DNA of 30,123 nt from RGIG8775 sp045660295 (GTDB lineage Bacteria > Bacillota > Clostridia > Oscillospirales > CAG-272): NCBI GenBank assembly GCA_045660295.1, contig JAZRDN010000012.1, positions 1 through 30,123 of the forward strand. The letters run 5' to 3'. Positions 1 through 6,678 of the stretch are shown here, piece after piece. The number at the start of each line of letters is the position of its first letter. Position 1 is the first letter of the stretch. The notes under the pieces are model-generated. The model did no database searches, was not told the origin of the DNA, and worked only from the letters and a program-made list of their open reading frames with translations. Position numbers and translations under genes: made by a program.

Positions 1-68
1 GCAGCTTCTTCGCCGTTAGAAAGATCAACGATGAAGAGGCTTTCATAAGAATTGAGTACCTTTTCCAT
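1..68 (-). CDS. rpsF: 30S ribosomal protein S6, 5' end only
   Basis: Only the first 22 codons lie in the window; the gene runs off the left edge. The reading begins MEKVLNSYESLFIVDLSNGE, which matches the N-terminus of clostridial S6 proteins (a short leader, then a YE..FIVD beta strand). S6 binds 16S rRNA together with S18 in the 30S platform. The ATG at 68-66 is preceded by GGAGGTGT (75-82), a strong ribosome-binding site. A perfect consensus promoter lies about 90 bp upstream. In this phylum rpsF usually heads an rpsF-ssb-rpsR operon, so ssb probably follows outside the window (inference). The identification rests on a short peptide plus very strong expression signals. Confidence 0.8.
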   Translation of the reverse strand, partial: MEKVLNSYESLFIVDLSNGEEA

Positions 69-159
69 ATTTTACACCTCCCTATGGACATTAAAGACCG
101 TGGTATTCCAAAATTTTACGCACGGTAAGGAGACGGACAAAAGCCCGTTTCAATTCGGT

Positions 160-188
160 ATTATATCACAAATCACAACTATTGTCAA
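160..188 (-). promoter_or_regulatory. Consensus sigma-A promoter of rpsF
   Basis: On the minus strand there is TTGACA (188-183), a 17-bp spacer and TATAAT (165-160), a perfect match to the vegetative consensus. A near-palindrome at 171-202 is centred on the -35 box, and the 7-mer ATCACAA occurs twice in tandem (165-171, 172-178). This suggests an operator over the promoter. Confidence 0.85.
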
Positions 189-220
189 TAGTTTTTGTGA
201 TTTTTGTTCGTATTTTTTTC

Positions 221-249
221 TTGACTTTTTGCTTGTAAGATGGTATACT
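221..249 (+). promoter_or_regulatory. Sigma-A promoter of the PAP2 phosphatase gene
   Basis: TTGACT (221-226), a 17-bp spacer and TATACT (244-249). It lies 28 bp upstream of the ATG and is back-to-back with the rpsF promoter; the two -35 boxes are about 32 bp apart. Confidence 0.8.
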
Positions 250-276
250 TTACCTATAAAATCGCAGGAGATAGTT

Positions 277-810
277 ATGCTTCAGGAAATAGAATTTTTT
301 ATACTTGACGCCATACAGACTATCCGTTTTGAGTTGCTTGACAGAATCATGGTGGCTATAACCACACTGGGCAACGAGGGAATCGTCTGGATAATTATTG
401 GCGTTGTTATGCTGTTTTTTAAGAAATACCGCCGCGCGGGTGTCACGGTGCTTTTGGGACTGATATTTGGCTTGGTGCTTGGAAACTGGACGATAAAAAA
501 TATCGTGGCAAGGGCTCGCCCATGCGCTATAAATACGGCGATAGAGCTTATAATTCCGTATCCCAGCGAATATTCGTTTCCGTCGGGACACACGCTATCG
601 TCCTTTATTGCCGCCACCTGCATTTTTTTGCGCGATAGGAAAATCGGCGTGTGGGCGTACGTCCTCGCGGCGCTTATCGCCTTTTCGCGCCTTTACGTTT
701 ACGTTCATTTTCCAACCGATATCATCGGCGGAATCCTTCTCGGAATAGCGCTTGCCCATCTTGCGACTTGGATAATGAAAAAGCCGCAGTGGAAATGGCT
801 CGGCGATTGA
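277..810 (+). CDS. PAP2-family membrane phosphatase (undecaprenyl-diphosphatase / lipid phosphatase type)
   Basis: A 177-aa membrane protein with the three-part PAP2 (phosphatidic acid phosphatase type 2) signature: KNIVARARP (K-x6-RP), SFPSGH, and SRLYVYVHFPTD (SR-x5-H-x3-D). These residues form the phosphohistidine active site, so the enzyme should be active. About five hydrophobic segments are visible. Members dephosphorylate undecaprenyl-PP, phosphatidate or phosphatidylglycerol-P at the outer membrane face; the substrate cannot be read from sequence, but undecaprenyl-PP recycling is common for small bacterial members. I chose ATG 277 because it follows GCAGGAG (264-270) and its own promoter; the frame stays open upstream but has no support there. 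Single gene, diverging from rpsF and closed by a terminator at 864-891. Confidence 0.88.
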   Translation: MLQEIEFFILDAIQTIRFELLDRIMVAITTLGNEGIVWIIIGVVMLFFKKYRRAGVTVLLGLIFGLVLGNWTIKNIVARARPCAINTAIELIIPYPSEYSFPSGHTLSSFIAATCIFLRDRKIGVWAYVLAALIAFSRLYVYVHFPTDIIGGILLGIALAHLATWIMKKPQWKWLGD

Positions 811-863
811 CCTAATAAAATGAAAAATCAGGAGTCGATTAAGCAAGGAACGACTCCTTGATT

Positions 864-891
864 AAAAAAAGCGGCAAAATGCCGCTTTTTT
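864..891. terminator. Bidirectional rho-independent terminator between the PAP2 gene and rpe
   Basis: GCGGCA-AAA-TGCCGC stem (871-885) flanked by A7 on the left and T6 on the right, so it can stop transcription from both converging genes. A second, longer imperfect hairpin lies just before it (826-837 pairing with 851-863, one bulge). Confidence 0.85.
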
Positions 892-906
892 GACTAAATA
901 TAGGAT

Positions 907-1581
907 TCATCCGTTATATGGATTTTCGTTTATAGCATCGCGCAGAGCGTTGATAGCCATTCTAGGCTTGGGCGCCTTGAAGATAGCCGAGCCCGCAACG
1001 ATCACGTTCGCGCCGGCAGAGGAAGCGAGACCTACGTTTTTGTCATTGATTCCGCCGTCTACCTGAATGTCAATATTTTCAAAGCCGTTCTCGTCCATGT
1101 ACTTGCGGAGCGCCTTCACCTTGTCAAGCGCGCCGAAAATAAGGCTCTGTCCGCCAAATCCGGGGTTTACCGTCATAACCAGCACCATGTCAACCACGTC
1201 AAGGAGAGGAAGCACCACGTCATATGGGGTGTCGGGTGAAATAGCGAGACCTGCCTTTACCGAGTGCTCTCGGAGATATTCGAGCACCTGACGGCAGTTT
1301 TTACAGCTCTCGTAGTGTATGGTGATGCTGTCCGCGCCCGCGGAGATAAAGGTGTCTACGTATCTTATCGGCTCGACTATCATAAGGTGAACGTCGAAGA
1401 ACAGATGGCTCTGAGGACGCAGAGCCTCTACGATAGCGGGACCAAAGCTGATATTGGGTACGAAAACGCCGTCCATTATGTCAAGATGGAGATAATTTGC
1501 TCCGCCTTCCTCAACCTTTTTTACCTCCTCGGCAAGACAGTTGAAGTTGGCAGCCAGCAAGGATGGAGCAATATAGATCAT
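907..1581 (-). CDS. rpe: Ribulose-phosphate 3-epimerase
   Basis: Interconverts ribulose-5-phosphate and xylulose-5-phosphate in the pentose phosphate pathway. It is 224 aa, near the usual 215-225. The TIM-barrel markers are in order: APSLLAANF (5-13), HLDIMDGVFVPNISFGP with metal ligands H32 and D34, HLMI with H65, VMTVNPGFGGQ, and QVDGGI carrying the late catalytic Asp. The ATG at 1581 follows AAGAAAGGG. A TTGACA box sits on this strand at 1641-1636, but I see no convincing -10 at the right distance. It is separated from ispF by 181 bp and ends at the shared terminator, so it is probably its own unit. rpiB, a second pentose-phosphate isomerase, lies 1.4 kb away. Confidence 0.95.
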   Translation of the reverse strand: MIYIAPSLLAANFNCLAEEVKKVEEGGANYLHLDIMDGVFVPNISFGPAIVEALRPQSHLFFDVHLMIVEPIRYVDTFISAGADSITIHYESCKNCRQVLEYLREHSVKAGLAISPDTPYDVVLPLLDVVDMVLVMTVNPGFGGQSLIFGALDKVKALRKYMDENGFENIDIQVDGGINDKNVGLASSAGANVIVAGSAIFKAPKPRMAINALRDAINENPYNG

Positions 1582-1634
1582 AAAAAAGCCCTTTCTTGTA
1601 TGTGCAATATTTTGTCGTATTTAAGTGGAATTTG

Positions 1635-1663
1635 TTGTCAAAAGGAAAAATGTTTCATATAAT
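1635..1663 (+). promoter_or_regulatory. Strong plus-strand sigma-A-like promoter with no recognised gene
   Basis: TTGTCA (1635-1640), a 17-bp spacer and TATAAT (1658-1663). It points away from rpe and into the 3' end of ispF on the opposite strand. Transcription would start near 1670. Confidence 0.55.
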
Positions 1664-1707
1664 AAAATTAAAGACCTGCGCCTATTTGCGGAAAGGACGC
1701 TAAAGGT

Positions 1708-1770
1708 ATGCGACGTGAGAATAAAAGTGTCCGCAAAGAAGCGATTTATATAAAGAAGCGATCTATATAG
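1708..1770 (+). CDS. Possible 20-aa basic small protein or remnant
   Basis: ATG at 1708-1710 opens 20 codons (MRRENKSVRKEAIYIKKRSI) ending at TAG 1768-1770. A purine-rich TAAAGGT directly precedes the ATG and AAAGGA lies further upstream (1692-1697). The promoter at 1635-1663 points at it. About 9 of the 20 residues are Lys or Arg. Its 3' end contains a 17-bp near-direct repeat (1737-1752 and 1753-1769, AAAGAAGCGAT-T/C-TATAT) and overlaps the ispF stop on the other strand. I do not recognise it; it may be chance, a small protein, or the tail of a small RNA. Confidence 0.2.
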   Translation: MRRENKSVRKEAIYIKKRSI

Positions 1771-2242
1771 AGAGAGGCTCAAGCAGGCATACCGCGTGGG
1801 CGGCTATGCCGAGCTTTTCTCCCGAAAAGCCGAGCCCCTCCTCGGTGGTAGCCTTTACGCTCACGCACTCGGTGGGGAGAGATAGCGCGTCCGCAAGATT
1901 GCGGCGCATTTTTTCTATGTGTGGGGCGAGCTTGGGGGCTTGCGCGATCACTGTGGAATCAATATTTGATACGGCGTAGCCCTGTTCGCGTATCAGCTTT
2001 GCTACCTGCTTACAGAGACTTATGCTGTCCGCGCCCTCAAAAGCGGGGTCATTGTCGGGAAACAGCTTGCCGATATCTCCAAGTGCCGCCGCACCGAGAA
2101 GCGCGTCCATGATCGCGTGTGTGAGAACGTCGGCATCCGAGTGCCCAAGAAGTCCCTTTTCGTGCGGTATCTCGACTCCGCCGAGGATGAGCTTGCGCCC
2201 CTCGACCAGCCTGTGAACGTCGTAACCTTGACCTATTCTCAT
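1763..2242 (-). CDS. ispF: 2-C-methyl-D-erythritol 2,4-cyclodiphosphate synthase
   Basis: Cyclises CDP-ME-2-phosphate to MEcPP in the MEP isoprenoid pathway. It is 159 aa, the standard length. Zinc ligands are D8 and H10 in GYDVHRL and H42 in HSDADVLTHAIMDALLG. The GDIGKLFPD, NIDSTVIAQAPKL and ATTEEGLGF blocks are all present. I chose the ATG at 2242 because it gives the canonical MRIGQGYDVH start; ispD ends with TAA one base before it and the SD AAGGAGG lies inside the last codons of ispD. This is the last gene of the fhs-tsaE-tsaB-rpiB-ispD-ispF operon, and IspF acts downstream of its neighbour IspD. No clear T-tailed terminator follows. Confidence 0.96.
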   Translation of the reverse strand: MRIGQGYDVHRLVEGRKLILGGVEIPHEKGLLGHSDADVLTHAIMDALLGAAALGDIGKLFPDNDPAFEGADSISLCKQVAKLIREQGYAVSNIDSTVIAQAPKLAPHIEKMRRNLADALSLPTECVSVKATTEEGLGFSGEKLGIAAHAVCLLEPLSI

Positions 2243-2243
2243 C

Positions 2244-3008
2244 TTATGCCTCCTTGCGCTCAGTGCGCTTTTTGAGCACCGCCCGCGCATGCGCTATGTC
2301 CTCGGGGGTTGTTATCTTAATGTTGTCGCGCGAGCATTCGACAAGCTTTATCGGGCGTTCGATATACTCAACAAGTGAGTTGTCGTCCGTGACCTCCACT
2401 CCGTCCTCTCCGCACACCGCAAGCGCGGCACGGTAAAGGTCAGCGCCGAAGATCTGCGGAGTCTGCGCGTGCCACACGGTTTTGCGGTCAATTGTTTTTT
2501 CTATGAATCCGTTGGAATCAGCCAGCTTTATGGTGTCGATGGCGGGGGTTGCCGCAGTTGCCGCGCCAAAGGTATAAGCCGCAGAACAGACTGCCGATAT
2601 TTCCTCGGGGGTGATGAGGCAACGAGCCGCGTCGTGTATCGCCACGTAGCCGCTGTTTTCGGAAATTGCCGCGAAGCCCTTTGACGCCGATTGCTGACGG
2701 GTCTTGCCGCCAACCACAGCCTTTTTCAGCTTGCTTATTTTGTAGGTTTTTTTGAATTCCTCGTAAAGCTTTATCTCGTCGGCTTTGGCGACGATTATTA
2801 TTTCGTCAATTTCGGGAGTGCGCTCAAAAGCCAGCAGAGTGTGGACCACCGCGGGTACTCCGCATATTTGGAGAAGCTGCTTTGAAACACCGCCCCCCAT
2901 GCGTGACGAGCTTCCGCCCGCAACAATAACAGCCGACGTGAATTTCGGCTGTTTTTTATTTGGGACGAGAAATTTAAGAAGATTTTTCAAAAATGATGAA
3001 GTACTCAC
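2244..3008 (-). CDS. ispD: 2-C-methyl-D-erythritol 4-phosphate cytidylyltransferase
   Basis: Transfers CMP from CTP to MEP in the MEP pathway. It is 254 aa, slightly long because of a lysine-containing leader of about 24 residues before the nucleotide-binding loop AVIVAGGSSSRMGGGVSKQ (26-44). Further marks are VAIHDAARCLITPEEI and the HAQTPQIF segment. The likely start is GTG at 3008, with GGAGAA at the end of rpiB serving as SD; a start nearer the core would shorten the leader, but I see no better RBS. The gap to rpiB is 4 bp and to ispF 1 bp, so the genes are translationally coupled. IspD and IspF are sometimes fused in other bacteria, which fits their adjacency. Confidence 0.94.
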   Translation of the reverse strand: MSTSSFLKNLLKFLVPNKKQPKFTSAVIVAGGSSSRMGGGVSKQLLQICGVPAVVHTLLAFERTPEIDEIIIVAKADEIKLYEEFKKTYKISKLKKAVVGGKTRQQSASKGFAAISENSGYVAIHDAARCLITPEEISAVCSAAYTFGAATAATPAIDTIKLADSNGFIEKTIDRKTVWHAQTPQIFGADLYRAALAVCGEDGVEVTDDNSLVEYIERPIKLVECSRDNIKITTPEDIAHARAVLKKRTERKEA

Positions 3009-3012
3009 CGAA

Positions 3013-3474
3013 TTATTCTCCGAAATTGCCTTCTTCGAAGTTGTTTATCATCTCAACGCGCTTAGCGTGCTGCATGCCCTCGTATTCAGCCTCGATGAAG
3101 TTGTCAACGAGATCGCATGCGAGACCGTAGCCGACAACGCGCTCGCCAAAGCAAAGCACGTTAGCATCATTATGCATTCTTGTAAGTCTTGCGCTGAATG
3201 TGTCCGAGCAGCAAGCCGCACGAATACCCTTGTGCTTGTTGGCAGCCATAGACATACCCACGCCTGTGCCGCAAACGAGGATTCCAAGCTCAACCTCGCC
3301 GTTCTGTATCTTTTCGCATACCTTGTGCGCGTATACGGGATAATCGCATCTGTCCGCGGAGTCAGGTCCTACGTCGATAACCTCAACACCCTTGGACTTA
3401 ATATAGTCGATAATCTTGATTTTGAGACTGTAGCCCGCGTGATCCGAGCCGATTACGATTTTGTTGGTTTTCAT
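3013..3474 (-). CDS. rpiB: Ribose-5-phosphate isomerase B
   Basis: Interconverts ribose-5-phosphate and ribulose-5-phosphate (RpiB/LacAB family). It is 153 aa, typical length. Visible motifs are GSDHAG (9-14), DYPVYAHKV, CGTGVGMSMAANK with C68 as the expected catalytic base, and HNDANVLCFGERVVG, whose His and Asn bind the phosphate side. An AAGGATG ribosome site lies just upstream of the ATG. It sits between tsaB (18-bp gap) and ispD (4-bp gap). With rpe nearby the segment supplies both pentose-phosphate isomerisation steps. Related RpiB paralogues can act on allose-6-P or galactose-6-P, but the operon context favours the housekeeping role. Confidence 0.93.
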   Translation of the reverse strand: MKTNKIVIGSDHAGYSLKIKIIDYIKSKGVEVIDVGPDSADRCDYPVYAHKVCEKIQNGEVELGILVCGTGVGMSMAANKHKGIRAACCSDTFSARLTRMHNDANVLCFGERVVGYGLACDLVDNFIEAEYEGMQHAKRVEMINNFEEGNFGE

Positions 3475-3492
3475 TTCGTTACATCCTTTGTT

Positions 3493-4203
3493 TTATATTT
3501 TGATGTTGTTAGCTTTTTCTTTTTCGAGTCGCTCGCGCTCTGCCTGCGGAAGCCTCAGATAAGTGGCAGTCAGCTCGCTGTCGGTCGTACGGACACCCTC
3601 GTTGTATTTCTTGAGCGCGCAGACGGCTACCGAATAGCCGCTTTGGTAGCGAAGCGGTTCGGGAGTGATTTTGCATTTAAGGGATTTGAAGCCGTCAAGC
3701 GAAATGTCGTATCCGTCACCTGCGAGATACACGGGTGCGTCGAGCTTCAAAAGCTCGTCCTCAAGCTCGGTTATAGCTATGGCTCTGTCCTCGCAAAGCC
3801 GCTTGATCTCGCCGTTGTTCGCTTCAAAAAGCGCGTTGTAGACCTGACCTCTGCGAGCGTTCATAACAGGGCACGCAATGCCATCAAATCCCACGAGGTT
3901 GTAAGCAAGCGCCTCAAGCGTGGAGACGCCGATGCAGGGCTTTCCCGAATTGAACGCAAGCCCCTTTACAGTTGCCGCGCCTATTCTTACTCCCGTGAAG
4001 GAGCCCGGCCCCTCATCGCAGGCGAAAAGGTCTATGTCGGAAGCAGTTATGCCGCACATTTTCAGCGCGCTTTCAACCATAGGCAACAGTGTTTCGCTGT
4101 GAGTGTTGCCGATATTGAGCGTAAATTCGCAAAGCAGCTTTTCATCGCGGCATATCGCCACCGAGCCGCTTACGGCGGTGCTGTCTATGGCTAAAATTAT
4201 CAT
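3493..4203 (-). CDS. tsaB: tRNA t6A biosynthesis protein TsaB
   Basis: An ASKHA-fold scaffold that, with TsaD and TsaE, transfers threonylcarbamoyl from TC-AMP to A37 of ANN-decoding tRNAs. It is 236 aa. Diagnostic segments are ILAIDSTAVSGSVAI at the N-terminus, NTHSETLLPM, and DEGPGSFTGVRIG, plus PVMNARRGQVYNALF in the second half. The ATG at 4203 follows GAGAGGAATCACC. It lies 14 bp downstream of tsaE, so two of the three bacterial t6A-complex partners are co-transcribed. TsaD and the rimI gene that often follows tsaB are not here; rpiB takes that place. Confidence 0.93.
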   Translation of the reverse strand: MIILAIDSTAVSGSVAICRDEKLLCEFTLNIGNTHSETLLPMVESALKMCGITASDIDLFACDEGPGSFTGVRIGAATVKGLAFNSGKPCIGVSTLEALAYNLVGFDGIACPVMNARRGQVYNALFEANNGEIKRLCEDRAIAITELEDELLKLDAPVYLAGDGYDISLDGFKSLKCKITPEPLRYQSGYSVAVCALKKYNEGVRTTDSELTATYLRLPQAERERLEKEKANNIKI

Positions 4204-4217
4204 GGTGATTCCTCTCT

Positions 4218-4658
4218 TTAAAACGTTTGTGCTGATATTTTTCTTTCGTCGGGGCGGTCGGGCGAGGTCTTTGAAATCTCAACCCTCATATAGTGCTCGG
4301 GGAGCGCGTACGGAATATTCTCGCTCCACTCGACAACGCATACGCCTCTGTCAAGATAGTCGTAAAATCCGATTGAATACAGCTCGTCCTCGTCCTCTAT
4401 GCGGTACATGTCAAAATGGAACAAAGAGGACTTGCTTGCTTTGTACTCGTTGACAATCGCAAAGGTTGGCGAACGAACTATGGAGTTTGGTGCTATAACC
4501 GAAGCCAAGCCCCTGACAAAAGCCGTTTTGCCAACGCCAAGGTCGCCGTACAGGGCGATGAAGGTGGGAGCTGTCTTGTCATCGGCAAGCAGGCGTCCGA
4601 TCTCCGCTCCGAAGGCCTCGGTTTCTTCCACCGAATTTGTGATTATATCCTTGTTCAT
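4218..4658 (-). CDS. tsaE: tRNA t6A biosynthesis ATPase TsaE
   Basis: A 146-aa P-loop ATPase that drives turnover of the TsaB-TsaD complex. Walker A is GDLGVGKT (38-45), followed by the family marks SPTFAIVNEY, FHFDMYRI and VCVVEWSE. Its ATG shares one base with the fhs stop (TAATG), so translation probably re-initiates from fhs. Together with tsaB 14 bp downstream this is a clear t6A module inside the fhs operon. Confidence 0.94.
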   Translation of the reverse strand: MNKDIITNSVEETEAFGAEIGRLLADDKTAPTFIALYGDLGVGKTAFVRGLASVIAPNSIVRSPTFAIVNEYKASKSSLFHFDMYRIEDEDELYSIGFYDYLDRGVCVVEWSENIPYALPEHYMRVEISKTSPDRPDERKISAQTF

Positions 4659-6331
4659 TAGAACAGACCTGTGATGTTGCCCTGCGCGTCTATGTCGATA
4701 GAGTAAGCCGCGGGAGCCTTTCCAAGTCCCGGCATGGTCATGATAGCGCCTGTAAGAGCGACTACGAAGCCCGCGCCCGCGCTGAGCTTTATCTCTCTTA
4801 CCGTAAGCTGATAGCCCGTGGGTCTGCCGAGCTTTGTAGCGTCGTCGGAAAGCGAATACTGAGTCTTTGCCATGCAGACGGGAAGCTTAGCGAATTCCTC
4901 GCCGAGAGCCTCGATATCCTTGATGCTCTTCATTGCCGCCGCGTCGAACTTAACGCCGTCAGCACCGTAAATTTCCTTTGCGATAGTGGTTATCTTTTCT
5001 ACGATAGATGTGTTGTCCTCATAGATAAACTTGAAGTCAGAGGGCTTTTCGCAAGCGGCAACTACCTTTTCTGCAAGCTCTATGCCGCCGTCTCCGCCCT
5101 TTGCGAATACGTCGGAGAGCGCAAAATCAGCGCCCGCCTTTTCGCATATCTCGCGAACCATGTTAAGCTCAGCGTCGGTGTCTGTTCCGAAGCGGTTGAT
5201 AGCCACGACGATGGGAAGTCCGAATTTGCGGAGATTTTCGATATGTGCCTCAAGGTTTACCGCGCCCTTGCGGAGAGCCTCAAGGTTTTCTTCGGCAAGC
5301 ATGGGCTTTTGCACGCCGCCGTTATACTTAAGCGCGCGAACAGTTGCCACAAGAACTACCGCCGAGGGGGTGAGTCCCGCCTTGCGGCACTTGATGTCAA
5401 GGAACTTTTCAGCGCCCAGGTCAGCGCCAAATCCCGCCTCTGTGATGGTGTAATCGGCAAGCTTAAGAGCAAGCTTTGTAGCTCTTACCGAGTTGCATCC
5501 GTGCGCGATGTTCGCGAAAGGACCGCCGTGGATAAGAGCGGGGGTGTTTTCAAGAGTCTGTACAAGGTTGGGCTTGATAGCGTCCTTCAAGAGAGCCGCC
5601 ATAGCGCCGTTTACCTTAAGGTCACGGCAGAATACGGGCTTGTTGTCGTAAGTGTAAGCTACGAGAATGTTGCCAAGACGCTCCTTGAGGTCCTCAAGAG
5701 AGTCAGCAAGGCAGAGGATAGCCATAACCTCGCTGGCAACGGTTATCATAAAGTGGTCCTCACGGGGAATACCGTCAACCTTGGCGCCAAGACCCACAAC
5801 GATGTTGCGGAGCGCGCGGTCGTTGGTATCGGTAACACGCGCAAAGAGAACTCTGCGCTGGTCTATACCAAGCTCGTTGCCCTGATGAATGTGGTTGTCG
5901 ATGATAGCGCAAAGCAGGTTGTTAGCCGCCGTGATAGCGTGGAAGTCGCCCGTGAAATGGAGATTGATGTCCTCCATGGGTACCACCTGCGAGTATCCGC
6001 CGCCCGCGGCACCGCCCTTGATACCGAAAACAGGACCGAGGGAGGGCTCTCTGAGGGCGATAATAGCCTTTTTGCCTATCTTTTTCATAGCCATGCCGAG
6101 ACCTACGCTTGTGGTGGTCTTACCCTCACCTGCGGGGGTGGGGTTGATGGCGGTAACGAGAATGAGCTTGCCCTCGGGCTTGTCCTTCATTCTGTCGAGA
6201 AATTCGTCTGTTATCTTAGCCTTGTATTTTCCGTACAGCTCCAGCTCGTCGTCAAGCACTCCGAGCTCGTCGGCTATGTTCTTTATGGGAAGCATATTAG
6301 CTTCATGCGCGATTTGAATATCGGTTTTCAT
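4658..6331 (-). CDS. fhs: Formate--tetrahydrofolate ligase
   Basis: ATP-dependent synthesis of 10-formyl-THF from formate and THF, used in purine and fMet-tRNA synthesis and in the methyl branch of acetogenesis. It is 557 aa from ATG 6331, the usual length. P-loop NPTPAGEGKTTTS (63-75), REPSLGPVFGIKGGAAGGG and EAGFGADLGAEKFLDIKC are all present. I preferred ATG 6331 to the in-frame GTG at 6340 because GGAAGG is well spaced from the ATG and overlaps the GTG. First gene of the operon with tsaE, tsaB, rpiB, ispD and ispF; a promoter with an extended -10 sits about 50 bp upstream. No other Wood-Ljungdahl genes are visible, so a biosynthetic role is as likely as acetogenesis. Confidence 0.97.
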   Translation of the reverse strand: MKTDIQIAHEANMLPIKNIADELGVLDDELELYGKYKAKITDEFLDRMKDKPEGKLILVTAINPTPAGEGKTTTSVGLGMAMKKIGKKAIIALREPSLGPVFGIKGGAAGGGYSQVVPMEDINLHFTGDFHAITAANNLLCAIIDNHIHQGNELGIDQRRVLFARVTDTNDRALRNIVVGLGAKVDGIPREDHFMITVASEVMAILCLADSLEDLKERLGNILVAYTYDNKPVFCRDLKVNGAMAALLKDAIKPNLVQTLENTPALIHGGPFANIAHGCNSVRATKLALKLADYTITEAGFGADLGAEKFLDIKCRKAGLTPSAVVLVATVRALKYNGGVQKPMLAEENLEALRKGAVNLEAHIENLRKFGLPIVVAINRFGTDTDAELNMVREICEKAGADFALSDVFAKGGDGGIELAEKVVAACEKPSDFKFIYEDNTSIVEKITTIAKEIYGADGVKFDAAAMKSIKDIEALGEEFAKLPVCMAKTQYSLSDDATKLGRPTGYQLTVREIKLSAGAGFVVALTGAIMTMPGLGKAPAAYSIDIDAQGNITGLF

Positions 6332-6378
6332 TATTTTCACCTTCCATATGATATATTACCGTAAAAAATACCATTTTC

Positions 6379-6407
6379 ATTATAACACATGAAATAAAAA
6401 AAGTAAA
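6379..6407 (-). promoter_or_regulatory. Promoter of the fhs operon (extended -10)
   Basis: Minus-strand TGTTATAAT (TATAAT at 6384-6379) with a weaker -35 TTTACT (6407-6402) and a 17-bp spacer. The -35 region abuts the ynzC terminator stem. Confidence 0.6.
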
Positions 6408-6441
6408 GAGGAAAAAACGCAAATTTTGGCTTTTTCCTCTT
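6406..6441 (-). terminator. Terminator after ynzC
   Basis: An 11-bp perfect stem, AAGAGGAAAAA with TTTTTCCTCTT (6441-6431 and 6416-6406), 14-nt loop, followed on the minus strand by TACTTTTTTTA. It separates the ynzC unit from fhs. Confidence 0.65.
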
Positions 6442-6446
6442 AATTT

Positions 6447-6662
6447 TTATTTCTTTTTTGAAGCGCCTTTTTTTAGCGGCTCCTTAGAGCCGTCGGGACG
6501 TTGAATGACCGTGTTGTCAAGTATCCCGCCGAAGGAACGCCTGAAATCGGCGATGTACTCCTTGCGAAGCGCCGCCTGCTCAGCCTTCTCCGCTTCGGTA
6601 AGCTCTCGCGTCTTTGCCTCGCGGGCGAGCTGGTTTATTCTGTCAATTTTTTCTTTTTCCAT
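6447..6662 (-). CDS. ynzC: UPF0291 / DUF896 protein (YnzC family)
   Basis: A 71-aa cytosolic protein with the DUF896 pattern: IDRINQLAREAKTRELTEAE followed by EQAALRKEYIADFRRSF. Family members are short helical hairpins in Firmicutes; B. subtilis YnzC belongs to the SOS-induced yneA-yneB-ynzC operon, but the family's biochemical function is not established. The C-terminus is lysine-rich (PLKKGASKKK). The ATG at 6662 follows GGAGAG. It lies 16 bp downstream of the TIM-barrel epimerase and is the last gene before a terminator. No LexA-type site is obvious here. Confidence 0.88.
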   Translation of the reverse strand: MEKEKIDRINQLAREAKTRELTEAEKAEQAALRKEYIADFRRSFGGILDNTVIQRPDGSKEPLKKGASKKK

Positions 6663-6678
6663 AGTAACTCTCCGTTAT

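Noticed and set aside
2785..4194. 469-codon open frame on the plus strand
   Set aside because: It runs antisense across ispD, rpiB and tsaB, three genes with clear motifs and coupled starts.
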